NCBI RefSeq assembly: GCF_022341425.1
Contig: NZ_JABFUC010000009.1
Span: 124,001-188,000 of the forward strand
Length of the DNA: 64,000 nucleotides
Reading direction: 5' to 3'
Origin: Billgrantia campisalis
Lineage (GTDB): Bacteria > Pseudomonadota > Gammaproteobacteria > Pseudomonadales > Halomonadaceae
Under the pieces are notes generated by a model. That model was given only the letters and a program-made list of their open reading frames with translations, was not told the DNA's origin and did no database searches. Shown piece after piece: positions 1 to 10,896 of this stretch (positions are counted from its first letter, which is position 1; each line of letters begins with the position of its first letter). The translations under genes were made by a program, and so were the position numbers.

Positions 1-287
1 GTGCCGTCATCGGCCAAGATCAGGGTATTCACCGCTCCGGCGCGGCTTGCCCGTTCGCTGAGACGATCGCAGAGGCGGAAGGCCTCCTCCTTGAAGGGCA
101 CGGTAACGTTGGCGCCGCGCCCGCCCTCGGCCACGAAGGCGCGCCAGGCGCCGACGAAGTCGTCCAGCGGCGCCTCGATGGCGGTGTAGTCAATATCTTC
201 CCCGGTCTGCTTGGCGAAGGCGGCATGGATGGCCGGCGATTTGGAGTGGCCTACCGGGTGGCCAAAGACACAATAGCGATCGGTCAT
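1..287 (-). CDS. aroE: Shikimate dehydrogenase, N-terminal part (cut by window edge)
   Basis: Reduces 3-dehydroshikimate to shikimate with NADPH in the cytoplasmic aromatic amino acid pathway. Only the first ~95 residues are in the window. The shikimate-binding serines lie in [10 protein letters not shown] (Ser15, Ser17) and the catalytic lysine in NVTVPFKE (Lys66), both at the places expected for AroE. The ATG at 287 begins the typical [15 protein letters not shown] start. It lies downstream of hemF on the same strand after ~170 bp in which I see nothing notable. The NADP-binding Rossmann half lies outside the window, so an AroE paralogue such as YdiB cannot be fully excluded, but the aroE-hemF-tsaC-dprA order supports AroE. 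Confidence 0.93.
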   Translation of the reverse strand, partial: MTDRYCVFGHPVGHSKSPAIHAAFAKQTGEDIDYTAIEAPLDDFVGAWRAFVAEGGRGANVTVPFKEEAFRLCDRLSERASRAGAVNTLILADDG

Positions 288-460
288 AAGCTCGTCTCTT
301 TCACAGCTTAATGCTTCCTTGTGCGGCTTCTCCGTCGACAGGTCTACGAAGAGGCGCTGTGAATCCCTCCCTGGACGCTACCGATGCCCTCCATGGCATC
401 GGACCTCTTCTTCGACCTGCCCCCGGCGCCTCTTGTCGCGCCAGTTGGGAAGGCATTGGC

Positions 461-1985
<1,525 letters not shown>

Positions 1986-2087
1986 AGCGGTTCGATCCTC
2001 AAGGTCACGGTCAAGAAGATGGCTGAACTACCGGAGACAGGCCTGGGACAGGCCGGCATCCGGCCAGCCCCATGTTATCACGCCCGT

Positions 2088-2151
2088 GAGCCTGTCGGGT
2101 TTAGCCGGTCGTCACGATTCGCAGTAGATCAGTATTAACCCCGACAGGCTC
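2088..2151. repeat. 64 bp element with perfect 12 bp inverted ends
   Basis: The arms GAGCCTGTCGGG (2088-2099) and CCCGACAGGCTC (2140-2151) are perfect reverse complements around a 40 bp interior; the match continues imperfectly inward (TTTA against TTAA). It abuts the dprA stop codon. The long interior is unlike a simple intrinsic terminator and resembles a small palindromic or MITE-like insertion, although it may serve as the dprA 3' end. Confidence 0.6.
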
Positions 2152-3252
2152 CTAGGTGCCGCCCGGCAGGCGCACCCAGCCGCCCGGGGCCTGGGCCGCC
2201 TGGCCTTCCAACTCCAGTTCCAGCAGGCGGCGCTGACAATCGGGCACCGCCAGGCCGGTCAGCGTCACCAGGGCGTCGAGGGGTGACGGGGTATCGCTGA
2301 GCCAGCGCAGCAGCGGGTCGCCCGGGTCCTGCGTCGCGGGCGGGGCCAGGGGCGCGGCGGCGGCCACCGCCCACTGGCTCAGCTCCTCGAGGATATCGTC
2401 GACCCGGCGCACCAGCACCGCGCCCTGGCGAATCAGCCGCAGGCAGCCACGAGCCTGGGGGTTGTGGATCGAGCCGGGCAGCGCGAAGACCTCGCGGTTC
2501 TGCTCCATGGCGAGCCGCGCGCTGACCAGCGAGCCACTCTTCTCGGCGGCTTCCACCACCAGCACCCCGAGGGAGAGGCCGGTGACGATACGGTTACGGC
2601 GGGGAAAGAAACCGGCGCGGGCCCGGGTGCCGGGCGGGTGCTCGGCGAGCAGCAGCCCGCCGCCCTCCACCAGCTGTCGATAGAGGTCGGCGTGGCGGGG
2701 CGGGTAGATGACGTCCACCCCACAGCCCAGCACCGCCACGCTGCGCCCGCCGGCCTCGAGCGCCGCCCGCTGGGCCGCGCCATCGATCCCCAGCGCCATG
2801 CCGCTGACCACGCACCAGTCACGGGCCACCAGCTCACGGGCGAAGGCCGCCGCATTGGCCAGCCCTTCCCGGGTGGGGCGCCGCGAGCCGACCATGGCCA
2901 GCGCCGGAGGCCTGAGCGCCTCGAGGTCGCCCAGCGCCCAGAGCACCGGCGGGGGGTCACTGATCTGGCCGAGCAGCCCCGGCCAGGCCGGGTGCCCGGC
3001 GTGCAACAGGTGGCGCCCAGGGCCTTCGGCCAGCCAGGCCTGGTCGGCCTCGATCTCGGCCGTCAGCGGGCTGCGCGCCGGATGGTCGAGCCATAGCCGC
3101 AGCGCGGTGGCGGCCTGGCGTGGCAGCCGCGCCAGCCAGCCATCGGGCCAGGGCGGGGCGGCGGCGGCGATCTCGGCGAGACTCGCCGCGCCCATCCCCG
3201 GCAGACGCGACAGCGCCAGCCACTCGCGGGCCTGGAGCCGCTCGACGCTCAC
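2152..3252 (-). CDS. dprA: DNA-processing protein DprA
   Basis: Binds single-stranded DNA entering during natural transformation and loads RecA. At 366 residues it is full length: an N-terminal SAM/HhH-like part, the Rossmann-fold core with MVGSRRPTREG, VVSGMALGIDGAAQ and VLGCGVDVIYPPRHADLY, then a C-terminal winged-helix-like tail (~300-366). The start is GTG at 3252. It overlaps the stop codon of the upstream LysM gene (GTGA), so the two are translationally coupled. The lysM-dprA-tsaC order is the standard one in gammaproteobacteria. No other competence genes are in the window, so this gives no direct evidence of transformability. Confidence 0.96.
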   Translation of the reverse strand: MSVERLQAREWLALSRLPGMGAASLAEIAAAAPPWPDGWLARLPRQAATALRLWLDHPARSPLTAEIEADQAWLAEGPGRHLLHAGHPAWPGLLGQISDPPPVLWALGDLEALRPPALAMVGSRRPTREGLANAAAFARELVARDWCVVSGMALGIDGAAQRAALEAGGRSVAVLGCGVDVIYPPRHADLYRQLVEGGGLLLAEHPPGTRARAGFFPRRNRIVTGLSLGVLVVEAAEKSGSLVSARLAMEQNREVFALPGSIHNPQARGCLRLIRQGAVLVRRVDDILEELSQWAVAAAAPLAPPATQDPGDPLLRWLSDTPSPLDALVTLTGLAVPDCQRRLLELELEGQAAQAPGGWVRLPGGT

Positions 3253-4349
3253 CGATGCGCCACCCCGGCCGCCGGGCTATGCACCCGATCCCCCACCGCC
3301 AGGGTGCGGGTGGCGCGCATCACCAGGCCATAGCTCATCTTCCGATAGGGGCGAAAGACCATCACCAGCCCCGCCTCGGTGCCGGGCAGGCGCAGCGTCT
3401 CGCCGGTGCGCGGGTCGCTGACCCGCTCGCCGAGCTGCTCGACCTGGAGCACATGGCCCGGCGCCAGGCCGTCGCGGCGCCCCCGGTCCAGTGCCACCAC
3501 CTGCAGTCGGCCGATGAAGCGCACCCCGCCGGGCACCGCCAGAATCTGCCCGTCCACCGCCTCGTCCGGCGCACGCGGCATGAAATCCCGCGTCAGCTCA
3601 CGACCCTCCAGCGGCAGCACGATATCGTTGTTGCGAATCTCCTGGCTCGCCGAGAGCGCCTCGAGTACGGCGATATCGCCCTCCTGGCGCTCCAGCCTGG
3701 CCTGGCCCACGCTCTCCAGCTCCAGGCCCAGCAGTTCGCCGGTCGCGGCATCGGTGTAGCGCTCGCCGATGCGATAGATGCCGTAGCGCGGCCCGCGCTC
3801 GAGGTGGCCGCGGGCATAGAGCCGATCGCCGGCGCCGCTGATGAGGCGCCGATCGTCGCCGGCCACCACATAGGCCAGTTCCTCCAGCGCCTCGGGGTCG
3901 TCGATCACCCGATGGTCGCGCAGGAAATGCTGCACCGCTTCCAGCGGAATCGGCTCGATGGCCTCGCGCGGCGGAATTCGGCGCACCTCCGGGGAGAGCC
4001 GCACCTCACCCTGACCGCGCTCCAGCCCCAGGCAGGGTCGGCCGTTGCAGTCGTAGAGATAGATGACATCGCCGGGATAGATCAGGTGCGGATTGCGGAT
4101 CTGCGGGTTGACCTGCCAGACCTCGGGCCACTGCCAGGGATGATGCAGAAAGCGCCCCGAGATGTCCCACAGGGTATCGCCCCGCACCACGGTATAGCGT
4201 TCCGGGGCGTCGCCGCGCAGCCCCTGCTGCCAGCTCGGCGGCTGCGCCATGACGGCACCGCTGCCCAGCAGCAGCGCCGTGCACAGCGCGACCGCAAGCC
4301 GTCCGACCCGACGCGTACGAGACCAGCCACCGTTCACCCTTGCGCTCAT
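3249..4349 (-). CDS. LysM-domain secreted protein
   Basis: Exported protein of ~366 residues that probably binds peptidoglycan. The start chosen is ATG 4349, preceded by a GGGGAGA ribosome site and followed by a signal peptide (SARVNGGWSRTRRVG, a hydrophobic AVALCTALLLGSGAV core, then a likely cut after VMA). A LysM domain follows at ~50-100 with YTVVRGDTLWDISGRFL and NPHLIYPGDVIYL. The rest is a conserved C-terminal region of unknown function. In-frame starts further upstream (4373, 4412) would place extra charged residues before the signal. It is divergent from def, the usual place of this LysM family beside dprA. Confidence 0.9.
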   Translation of the reverse strand: MSARVNGGWSRTRRVGRLAVALCTALLLGSGAVMAQPPSWQQGLRGDAPERYTVVRGDTLWDISGRFLHHPWQWPEVWQVNPQIRNPHLIYPGDVIYLYDCNGRPCLGLERGQGEVRLSPEVRRIPPREAIEPIPLEAVQHFLRDHRVIDDPEALEELAYVVAGDDRRLISGAGDRLYARGHLERGPRYGIYRIGERYTDAATGELLGLELESVGQARLERQEGDIAVLEALSASQEIRNNDIVLPLEGRELTRDFMPRAPDEAVDGQILAVPGGVRFIGRLQVVALDRGRRDGLAPGHVLQVEQLGERVSDPRTGETLRLPGTEAGLVMVFRPYRKMSYGLVMRATRTLAVGDRVHSPAAGVAHR

Positions 4350-4524
4350 CCCTGTCTCCCCTGGCTTTCGCATCCACGCCCCTGGCCGTGCCCCCGGGAA
4401 CCGGACCGGCATGCTATAGTCTGATGCTATTGTGATGATACGGAGCCGGAGAGTTTCACCCGAGGCTCCGCCGCCCTAGAATAGGGGCATCCCCTGATGA
4501 CAGCATAACGGTGATTCCAACGCC

Positions 4525-5037
4525 ATGGCTAAATTACCCATCCTCGAATTTCCCGACGAGCGGCTGCGCACCAAGGCGGCGCCGGTCGAGACGGTCGATG
4601 ACGAGGTGCGCCAGCTGGTAGACGACATGCTCGAGACCATGTACGACGCCTACGGCATCGGTCTCGCCGCCACCCAGGTGGATGTCCACCGCCGCGTGAT
4701 CGTGATGGACGTCAGCGACGACCGCTCTCACCCGCTGGTACTGATCAACCCCGAGTACAGGCCCGTGGGCGACGAGCGCGAGCCGATGTCGGAAGGCTGC
4801 CTGTCGATCCCGGAGTACACCGCCGAAGTGCCCCGCGCGCTGAAGGTGCACCTCAAGGCGCTGGACCGCGACGGCCAGCCCTATGAGCTGGAGGCCGACG
4901 GCCTGCTGGCCCACTGCATCCAGCACGAGTGTGACCACCTCGAAGGGGTGCTGTTCGTCGACTACCTCTCGCCGCTCAAGCGTGAGCGGGTACTCAAGAA
5001 GATGCAGAAGCGCCACCGCCAGATGCAGCCGGCCTGA
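4525..5037 (+). CDS. def: Peptide deformylase
   Basis: Removes the N-formyl group from nascent proteins at the ribosome exit. All three family motifs are intact: GIGLAATQ (44-51), EGCLSIP (90-96, metal ligand Cys92) and QHECDHLEG, with metal ligands His134 and His138 and catalytic Glu135. The length of 170 residues is normal. It is first in a plus-strand run with fmt and rsmB and divergent from the LysM gene. A strong hairpin follows the stop codon, so part of its transcription may end before fmt. Confidence 0.98.
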   Translation: MAKLPILEFPDERLRTKAAPVETVDDEVRQLVDDMLETMYDAYGIGLAATQVDVHRRVIVMDVSDDRSHPLVLINPEYRPVGDEREPMSEGCLSIPEYTAEVPRALKVHLKALDRDGQPYELEADGLLAHCIQHECDHLEGVLFVDYLSPLKRERVLKKMQKRHRQMQPA

Positions 5038-5060
5038 GCCGCTGCCCAAGGCGCCTGGAA

Positions 5061-5090
5061 GGCCGTGCCCGTCTCCCGACGGGCACGGCC
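5061..5090 (+). terminator. Strong hairpin between def and fmt
   Basis: GGCCGTGCCCGTC (5061-5073) pairs perfectly with GACGGGCACGGCC (5078-5090) around a TCCC loop. Only a weak T-rich tract follows (TTCGTCGTTT), so it may be a partial terminator or a processing/stability hairpin inside the def-fmt-rsmB run. Confidence 0.6.
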
Positions 5091-5155
5091 TTCGTCGTTT
5101 GCGCCCGGCTCCGTTATCATAATGAAGCATCCATTCAGGCAAGGCCCTCGACACC

Positions 5156-6139
5156 ATGTCCCGACCCCTGCGCGTCATATTCTCCGGCACCCCCGACTTC
5201 GCCGCGGCGAGCCTCACTGCCCTGCTGGCCAGCCGCCACCCGATCGTCGCCGTCTATACTCAGCCGGACCGCCCCGCCGGTCGCGGCCGCAAGCTGACCG
5301 CCAGCCCGGTCAAGCGGCTGGCGCTGGAACACGACCTGCCGGTGCGCCAGCCCGAGACCCTCAAGGCCCCCGATGTCCAGGCCGAGCTCGACGCCTTCGA
5401 GGCCGACATCATGGTAGTGGTAGCCTACGGCCTGATCCTGCCCCGGGCGGTGCTCGACACTCCCCGGCTGGGCTGTCTCAACGTCCACGCCTCGCTGCTG
5501 CCGCGCTGGCGCGGAGCGGCGCCGATCCAGCGGGCCATCGAGGCCGGCGACGACGAGAGCGGGGTGACCATCATGCAGATGGATGAGGGCCTGGACACCG
5601 GCGACATGCTGCTGACGCGGCGCACCCCGATCACCGCCACCACCACCGGCGGCGAGCTGCACGACACCCTGGCCGCGCTTGGCGGCGAGGCGATCGTCGA
5701 GGCGCTGGACGCCCTGGCCGAGGGCGGACTGCCCGCCACGCCCCAGCCCGAGGCCGGCGTCACTTACGCCGCCAAGCTCAGCAAGGCCGAGGCAGAACTG
5801 GACTTCGCCCGCCCGGCCGCCGAACTGGCGGCCCGCATCCGCGCCTTCAACCCCTGGCCGGTGGCCTGGTGCCCGCTGGGTACGGAACGCCTGCGCCTGC
5901 TGATGGCCGAGGCGGCAGCGGCCAGCGGGGAAGCGCCCCGGCCGCCGGGCACCCTGCTCGAACACGACACGGACGCCCTGCGCATCGCCTGCGGCGAGCA
6001 CGGCCATGAGGTGCTGCGGGTAAGCCGCGCCCAGCTGCCCGGCGGCAAGCCGCTGGCGGTGCGCGACCTGCTGAACGCCCGCGGCGACCGCCTGCCCCCC
6101 GGCCTGCGCCTGGGCCACACTCGTAAGGAGACGTCTTGA
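5156..6139 (+). CDS. fmt: Methionyl-tRNA formyltransferase
   Basis: Formylates Met-tRNA(fMet) with 10-formyl-THF for translation initiation, the counterpart of Def. At 327 residues it is full length. The N-terminal formyltransferase fold starts [11 protein letters not shown]. The active-site segment [13 protein letters not shown] carries Asn109 and His111, and the catalytic Asp147 lies in GLDTGD. The C-terminal OB-type domain begins near residue 208. The stop codon overlaps the rsmB start (TGATG at 6137-6141), so translation of the two is probably coupled. No anomaly is seen. Confidence 0.98.
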   Translation: MSRPLRVIFSGTPDFAAASLTALLASRHPIVAVYTQPDRPAGRGRKLTASPVKRLALEHDLPVRQPETLKAPDVQAELDAFEADIMVVVAYGLILPRAVLDTPRLGCLNVHASLLPRWRGAAPIQRAIEAGDDESGVTIMQMDEGLDTGDMLLTRRTPITATTTGGELHDTLAALGGEAIVEALDALAEGGLPATPQPEAGVTYAAKLSKAEAELDFARPAAELAARIRAFNPWPVAWCPLGTERLRLLMAEAAAASGEAPRPPGTLLEHDTDALRIACGEHGHEVLRVSRAQLPGGKPLAVRDLLNARGDRLPPGLRLGHTRKETS

Positions 6140-7491
6140 TGCACCGCTCCACTCCCGCCACCCGTGCCGGCAAGTCGCTGCAGGACGGTGGTCAGGCCGT
6201 GCGCGCCAGCGCGGCCCGCGCCCTGGCACCGGTGATCACCGGCAAGGGGTCACTGGCCGACCTCGACGACCACCAGGTAGTCGCCCGCGACCGGCCGCTG
6301 TTCAAGGCCATGTGCTACGGCGTCTGCCGTACCCTGCCACGGCTCGAAGCGCTGGCGGAGCGGCTGCTCAAGAGCCCCTTCAAGACCCGCGATGCCGACG
6401 TCCAGGCGCTGCTGCTGGTGGGCATCCACCAGCTGCTCTACCTGCGCATTCCGGCCCACGCCGCGGTGGGCGAGACCGCCGGCGCGGCGCGGCTGCTCGG
6501 CAAAGAGTGGGCCACCCGGGTGATCAACGGCTGCCTGCGCCGCCTGCAGCGGGAGTCCGCCGCGCTGCAGGCCGAGGTCGACCGCGACCCGGCGGTGGCG
6601 CTGCTGCATCCCAAGTGGCTGCTCAAGGCGCTGCGCCAGGCCTGGCCCGACGACTGGCGTGCCATCTGCGAGGCCAACAATCTTCCCGGCCCGATGACGC
6701 TGCGGGTCAACCGCCGCCACGGCGACCGTGAAGCCTATCTGGCACGGCTGATCGATGCCGGCATCGAGGCCCGGCTGTGCACCCACTCCCCCGACGGCCT
6801 GGTGCTGGAGACCCCGGTGGATGTCCAGGCGCTGCCCGGCTTCAGCGAGGGCGCCATCAGCGTCCAGGACGAGGCCGCCCAGCTGGCCGCCGAGCTGCTC
6901 GGCCCGGCGCTGGCACCGCGCCCCGGCGGCCGGGTGCTGGACGCCTGCTGTGCACCCGGCGGCAAGAGTGCCCACCTGCTGGAGCTGTTCGACATCGAGC
7001 TGCTGGCACTGGACAGCGACGCCGCGCGCCTGGCCCGGGTCGAGGACACCCTGGCGCGACTGGGGCTCTCGGCCACCCTGGTCCATGACGATGCCACCCG
7101 GCGGGACTGGTGGGACGGCACGCCGTTCGATGCCATCCTGCTCGACGCCCCCTGCTCCGGCACCGGAGTGATCCGCCGCCATCCGGACATCAAACGCCTG
7201 CGCCGGCCGTCGGATATCGCCAAGCTGGCCGAACTGCAGGCGCGGATGCTGGAGAACCTCTGGCCGCTGCTGCGCCCGGGCGGCTCGCTGCTCTACGCCA
7301 CCTGCTCGGTACTGCCCGAGGAGAACGCCGACCGGATCCGCGACTTCCTGGCCCGCACCCCGGACGCCGAGGTCACCACCCCCTCCGACGTCGGCTGGGG
7401 CCGCCCCGCCGGTGCCGGCCGCCAGCTGCTGCCCGAGCCCGACAGTCATGACGGTTTCTACTATGCCAGACTGAAAAAAGTACCAGCCTGA
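6139..7491 (+). CDS. rsmB: 16S rRNA (cytosine-967-C5)-methyltransferase
   Basis: Methylates C967 of 16S rRNA with SAM. The protein has ~450 residues: an N-terminal NusB-like RNA-binding domain (~15-145) and a C-terminal SAM-dependent NOL1/NOP2/Sun domain with the SAM site [18 protein letters not shown], the motif IV cysteine in DAPCSGTGV and the motif VI cysteine in [10 protein letters not shown]. The ATG at 6139 overlaps the fmt stop; a TTG one codon earlier is less likely. The last codons are part of a 17 bp tandem repeat that continues past the stop. Confidence 0.97.
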   Translation: MHRSTPATRAGKSLQDGGQAVRASAARALAPVITGKGSLADLDDHQVVARDRPLFKAMCYGVCRTLPRLEALAERLLKSPFKTRDADVQALLLVGIHQLLYLRIPAHAAVGETAGAARLLGKEWATRVINGCLRRLQRESAALQAEVDRDPAVALLHPKWLLKALRQAWPDDWRAICEANNLPGPMTLRVNRRHGDREAYLARLIDAGIEARLCTHSPDGLVLETPVDVQALPGFSEGAISVQDEAAQLAAELLGPALAPRPGGRVLDACCAPGGKSAHLLELFDIELLALDSDAARLARVEDTLARLGLSATLVHDDATRRDWWDGTPFDAILLDAPCSGTGVIRRHPDIKRLRRPSDIAKLAELQARMLENLWPLLRPGGSLLYATCSVLPEENADRIRDFLARTPDAEVTTPSDVGWGRPAGAGRQLLPEPDSHDGFYYARLKKVPA

Positions 7492-7519
7492 GAAAAGTGC
7501 CAGACTGAGGAAGTGCCGG
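7471..7519 (+). repeat. Degenerate 17 bp tandem repeat over the rsmB stop
   Basis: Copies CTGAAAAAAGTACCAGC (7471-7487), CTGAGAAAAGTGCCAGA (7488-7504) and a shortened CTGAGGAAGTGCCGG (7505-7519) follow one another. The first copy encodes the last RsmB residues, and the first TGA inside the array is the rsmB stop. It looks like a slippage duplication at the gene's 3' end. Confidence 0.7.
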
Positions 7520-7561
7520 CTGAGCCGGCCCCTAACCTTGCCACGCCAACCCGGAGGTGCC

Positions 7562-7768
7562 ATGAGTAACCACGTCTACAAACACGTCGAACTGACCGGC
7601 TCATCGGAGGAGAGCATCGAGGCCGCCATTCAGAGCGCCATCGGCAAGGCCTCGCAAAGCCTGCACGGCATGCGCTGGTTCGAGGTCGTGGACACCCGCG
7701 GGCATATCGAGAACGGCCGAGTGGCCCACTGGCAGGTGACGCTGAAGATCGGCTTCACCCTGGACTGA
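7562..7768 (+). CDS. Dodecin family flavin-binding protein
   Basis: A 68-residue protein of the dodecin family, whose members form hollow dodecamers that store FMN or riboflavin. Typical features are the start [20 protein letters not shown], the tryptophan in [18 protein letters not shown] that stacks on the isoalloxazine ring, and the closing [12 protein letters not shown] strand. The ATG at 7562 follows a GGAGGT ribosome site at good spacing. It lies alone between rsmB and a strong terminator. Cytoplasmic; role inferred only from the family. Confidence 0.93.
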   Translation: MSNHVYKHVELTGSSEESIEAAIQSAIGKASQSLHGMRWFEVVDTRGHIENGRVAHWQVTLKIGFTLD

Positions 7769-7775
7769 GGGCGGT

Positions 7776-7803
7776 GCCGGGCCCCGGCCCGGCCTGTCTT
7801 TTT
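7776..7803 (+). terminator. Intrinsic terminator after the dodecin gene
   Basis: GCCGGGCC (7776-7783) pairs with GGCCCGGC (7786-7793), followed by CTG and a T-rich tail TCTTTTT (to 7803). It separates the def-fmt-rsmB-dodecin group from trkA. Confidence 0.8.
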
Positions 7804-7886
7804 GGCCATGGCTGGTTTAGGCTTGCCGTCATTGTCTTGCAGCGCACCATGTGCGCCGTCATTGCTTGCGTCGGACCCAACAGCCC

Positions 7887-9260
7887 ATGAAGATCATCAT
7901 TCTCGGCGCCGGCCAGGTCGGCGGTACCCTCGCCGAACACCTGGCTCGCGAAGAGAACGACATCACCGTGGTGGACACCGACGGTGAGCGTCTGCGCGAA
8001 CTGCACACCAAGCTCGACATCCGCACCGTGGTGGGGCCCGGCTCCTACCCCATGGTGCTGCGCCAGGCCGGCTGCGAAGATGCCGACATGCTGATCGCGG
8101 TGACCAGCCAGGACGAGGTCAACATGATCGCCTGCCAGGTCGCCCACACCCTGTTTCGCACCCCCACCAAGATCGCCCGGGTCCGCGCCACCGCCTACCT
8201 GACCCGCAAGGGGCTGTTCGCCCACGAGGCGGTGCCCATCGACGTGTTGATCAGCCCCGAGCAGGTGGTCACCGACCATATCCGCCGGCTGATCGAACAC
8301 CCCGGCGCCCTGCAGGTGCTGGAGTTCGCCGGCGGCCTGGTGCAGCTGGTGGCGGTCAAGGCCTTTTACGGCGGGCCGCTGGTGGGCCAGGAACTGGGGT
8401 TTTTGCGCCGCCATATGCCCAGCGTCGACACCCGGGTGGCGGCCATCTACCGCCGCAACCGGCCGATCATCCCCCGCGGCGACACCACCATCGAGGCCGA
8501 TGACGAGGTCTTCTTCATCGCCGCCCGCCGCGACATCCGTGCGGTGATGAGCGAGCTGCGCCGGGTCGACCGCGACTTCCGCCGGGTGATGATCGCCGGG
8601 GGCGGCAACATCGGCGAGCGCCTCGCCGAGCACCTGGAGCACAGCCACCAGGTCAAGATCATCGAGCACGGCATCGAACGCTGCACGGTGCTCTCCGAAC
8701 GCCTCGACCGCACCGTGGTGCTGCACGGCAGCGCCACCAACAAGCGGCTGCTGGAAGAGGAGAACATCGACGAGTGCGATATCTTCTGTGCGCTGACCAA
8801 CGACGACGAGGTCAACATCATGTCGTCGATGCTGGCCAAGCGCATGGGTGCCAAAAAGGTGCTGACGCTGATCAACAACGCCGCCTACGTGGACCTGGTG
8901 CAGGGTGGCGAGATCGACATCGCCATCTCGCCCCAGCAGGCCACCATCGGCAGCCTGCTGACCCACGTGCGGCGCGGCGACATCGTCAATGTCCACTCGC
9001 TGCGCCGCGGCGCCGCCGAGGCCATCGAGGCGATCGCCCACGGCGACATGCAGTCCTCCAAGGTGGTGGGCCGCGCCATCGGCGAGATCGACCTGCCCCG
9101 CGGCACCACCATCGGCGCCATCGTGCGCGGCAAGGAGGTGCTGATCGCCCACGACAACGTGGTGGTGGAGTCCGGCGACCACGTGATCCTGTTCGTGATC
9201 GACAAGCGCCGCATCCGCGACGTGGAGCGCTTGTTCCAGGTCGGCCTGACCTTCTTCTGA
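7887..9260 (+). CDS. trkA: Trk K+ uptake, NAD-binding regulatory subunit
   Basis: Peripheral membrane regulatory subunit that gates the TrkH potassium channel in response to nucleotides. At 457 residues it has the double-unit TrkA layout: two RCK-N Rossmann domains with [16 protein letters not shown] (~2-17) and [16 protein letters not shown] (~235-250), each followed by an RCK-C domain. The ATG at 7887 matches the conserved [12 protein letters not shown] start; upstream in-frame codons give no conserved sequence. It lies 43 bp before trkH. K+ uptake is central to osmoadaptation in halophiles. Confidence 0.97.
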   Translation: MKIIILGAGQVGGTLAEHLAREENDITVVDTDGERLRELHTKLDIRTVVGPGSYPMVLRQAGCEDADMLIAVTSQDEVNMIACQVAHTLFRTPTKIARVRATAYLTRKGLFAHEAVPIDVLISPEQVVTDHIRRLIEHPGALQVLEFAGGLVQLVAVKAFYGGPLVGQELGFLRRHMPSVDTRVAAIYRRNRPIIPRGDTTIEADDEVFFIAARRDIRAVMSELRRVDRDFRRVMIAGGGNIGERLAEHLEHSHQVKIIEHGIERCTVLSERLDRTVVLHGSATNKRLLEEENIDECDIFCALTNDDEVNIMSSMLAKRMGAKKVLTLINNAAYVDLVQGGEIDIAISPQQATIGSLLTHVRRGDIVNVHSLRRGAAEAIEAIAHGDMQSSKVVGRAIGEIDLPRGTTIGAIVRGKEVLIAHDNVVVESGDHVILFVIDKRRIRDVERLFQVGLTFF

Positions 9261-9303
9261 TGACGACCCCCAGGGTCCCACGCGACGCAAGGAACGCCGC
9301 CCG

Positions 9304-10758
9304 ATGAGCCTGCGCATCATTCTTCGCATCCTGGGCCTGCTGCTGATGCTGTTCAGCCTGACCCTGATGCCGCCGATCCTGATCTCACTGCTGTTCGGCG
9401 ACGGCCAGTGGGATGCCTTCGCCATCGCCATCCTGATCACGGTGGCCACCGGGGGGCTGATGTACCTGCCCAACCGGCGCGCTCACAAGGAGCTGCGCAC
9501 CCGCGATGGCTTCCTGATCGCCGCGCTGTTCTGGAGCGTACTGGGGCTGTTCGGCTCGCTGCCGCTGATGCTTACCGGCGACGCCGCCCTGTCGCCCACC
9601 GACGCGGTATTCGAATCCTTCTCGGGGCTGACCACCACCGGCGCCACGGTGATCACCGGCATCGAATTTTTGCCCGAATCGGTGCTCTACTACCGCCAGC
9701 AGCTGCAGTGGCTGGGCGGCATGGGCATCGTGGTGCTGGCGGTGGCGATCCTGCCGACCCTCGGCGTTGGTGGCATGGCACTGTACCGCACCGAGATCCC
9801 GGGCCCGCTGAAGGACTCCAAGCTCACCCCGCGCATCACCGAGACCGCCAAGGCGCTATGGTACATCTACGCCGCCCTGACCCTGACCTGTTTCGCCGCC
9901 TACTGGGCGGCGGGCATGGACTGGTTCGACGCCCTGGGTCACAGCTTCTCCACCGTGGCCATCGGCGGCTTCTCCACCCACGACGCCAACATCGGCCACT
10001 TCGACAGCGCCCTAATCGAGCTGATCTGCGTGGCCTTCCTGATCATCTCGGCGATGAGCTTCAGCCTGCACTTCCTGGCCTGGCGCGGCAAGCAGCTCAA
10101 GCACTACCTGCAGGACCCGGAGGCGCGCTTTCTGCTGCTGTTCCTCGGCGGGCTGACGCTGATCACGGTGGTCTCGCTGTGGCTCACCGGCGTCTACGGC
10201 GACGAGACCCAGCGGGCCATGCGCCACGGCCTCTTCCAGGTGGTCTCGGTGGCCACCACCTCCGGTTTCGGGGTCGCCGACTTCTCCGCCTGGCCGGGCG
10301 CGCTGCCCTTCCTGCTGTTCGTGGCGGCCTTCGTCGGCGGCTGCTCGGGCTCCACCGGCGGGGGCATGAAGGTGATCCGTATCATCCTGATCCTGAAGCA
10401 GGGGATGCGCGAGGTGATGCGCCTGATCCACCCCAATGCGGTGATCGCGGTGAAGGTCGGCAAGGTGAGCGTGCCGGACGGCATCGCCCAGGCGGTGTGG
10501 GGCTTCTTCTCGGTCTATCTGATGCTGTTCTTCCTGATGCTGGTGGGGGTGATGGCCACCGGCGTCGACCAGGTCACTGCCTGGTCAACGGTCGCCTCGG
10601 CGCTCAATAACCTGGGCCCGGCGCTGGGCGAGGCCTCGGCCCACTACGGCGACCTGCCGGTGATGGCCAAGTGGATCCTGGTGATGGCGATGCTGCTGGG
10701 CCGCCTGGAGATCTTCACCGTGCTGGTGCTCTTCACCCCGGCTTTCTGGCGCAGATAG
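9304..10758 (+). CDS. trkH: Trk K+ uptake, membrane channel subunit
   Basis: Pore subunit of the Trk potassium transporter in the inner membrane. The protein is 484 residues with about ten hydrophobic segments arranged as repeated M-P-M units. Selectivity-filter glycines are visible in FSGLTTTGATV, STVAIGGFSTHD, SVATTSGFGVAD and the last repeat around ASALNNLGPALG. The start MSLRIILRILGLLLML fits the family. It follows trkA and is probably co-transcribed with it. The similar TrkI of Halomonas is a possible alternative name. Confidence 0.95.
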   Translation: MSLRIILRILGLLLMLFSLTLMPPILISLLFGDGQWDAFAIAILITVATGGLMYLPNRRAHKELRTRDGFLIAALFWSVLGLFGSLPLMLTGDAALSPTDAVFESFSGLTTTGATVITGIEFLPESVLYYRQQLQWLGGMGIVVLAVAILPTLGVGGMALYRTEIPGPLKDSKLTPRITETAKALWYIYAALTLTCFAAYWAAGMDWFDALGHSFSTVAIGGFSTHDANIGHFDSALIELICVAFLIISAMSFSLHFLAWRGKQLKHYLQDPEARFLLLFLGGLTLITVVSLWLTGVYGDETQRAMRHGLFQVVSVATTSGFGVADFSAWPGALPFLLFVAAFVGGCSGSTGGGMKVIRIILILKQGMREVMRLIHPNAVIAVKVGKVSVPDGIAQAVWGFFSVYLMLFFLMLVGVMATGVDQVTAWSTVASALNNLGPALGEASAHYGDLPVMAKWILVMAMLLGRLEIFTVLVLFTPAFWRR

Positions 10759-10896
10759 CGACAGGTGCACGCGGGGCGTCGGCAACGGCCTTGGACACCA
10801 AGCCAGCGGCGATAGCCGAACAGGTTGCACCGGAGTTTGGCCTGCCGCGGCCCTTCGTGGATAATCGAGCTCTCACACCTTCAAGCCCGAGCGTCC

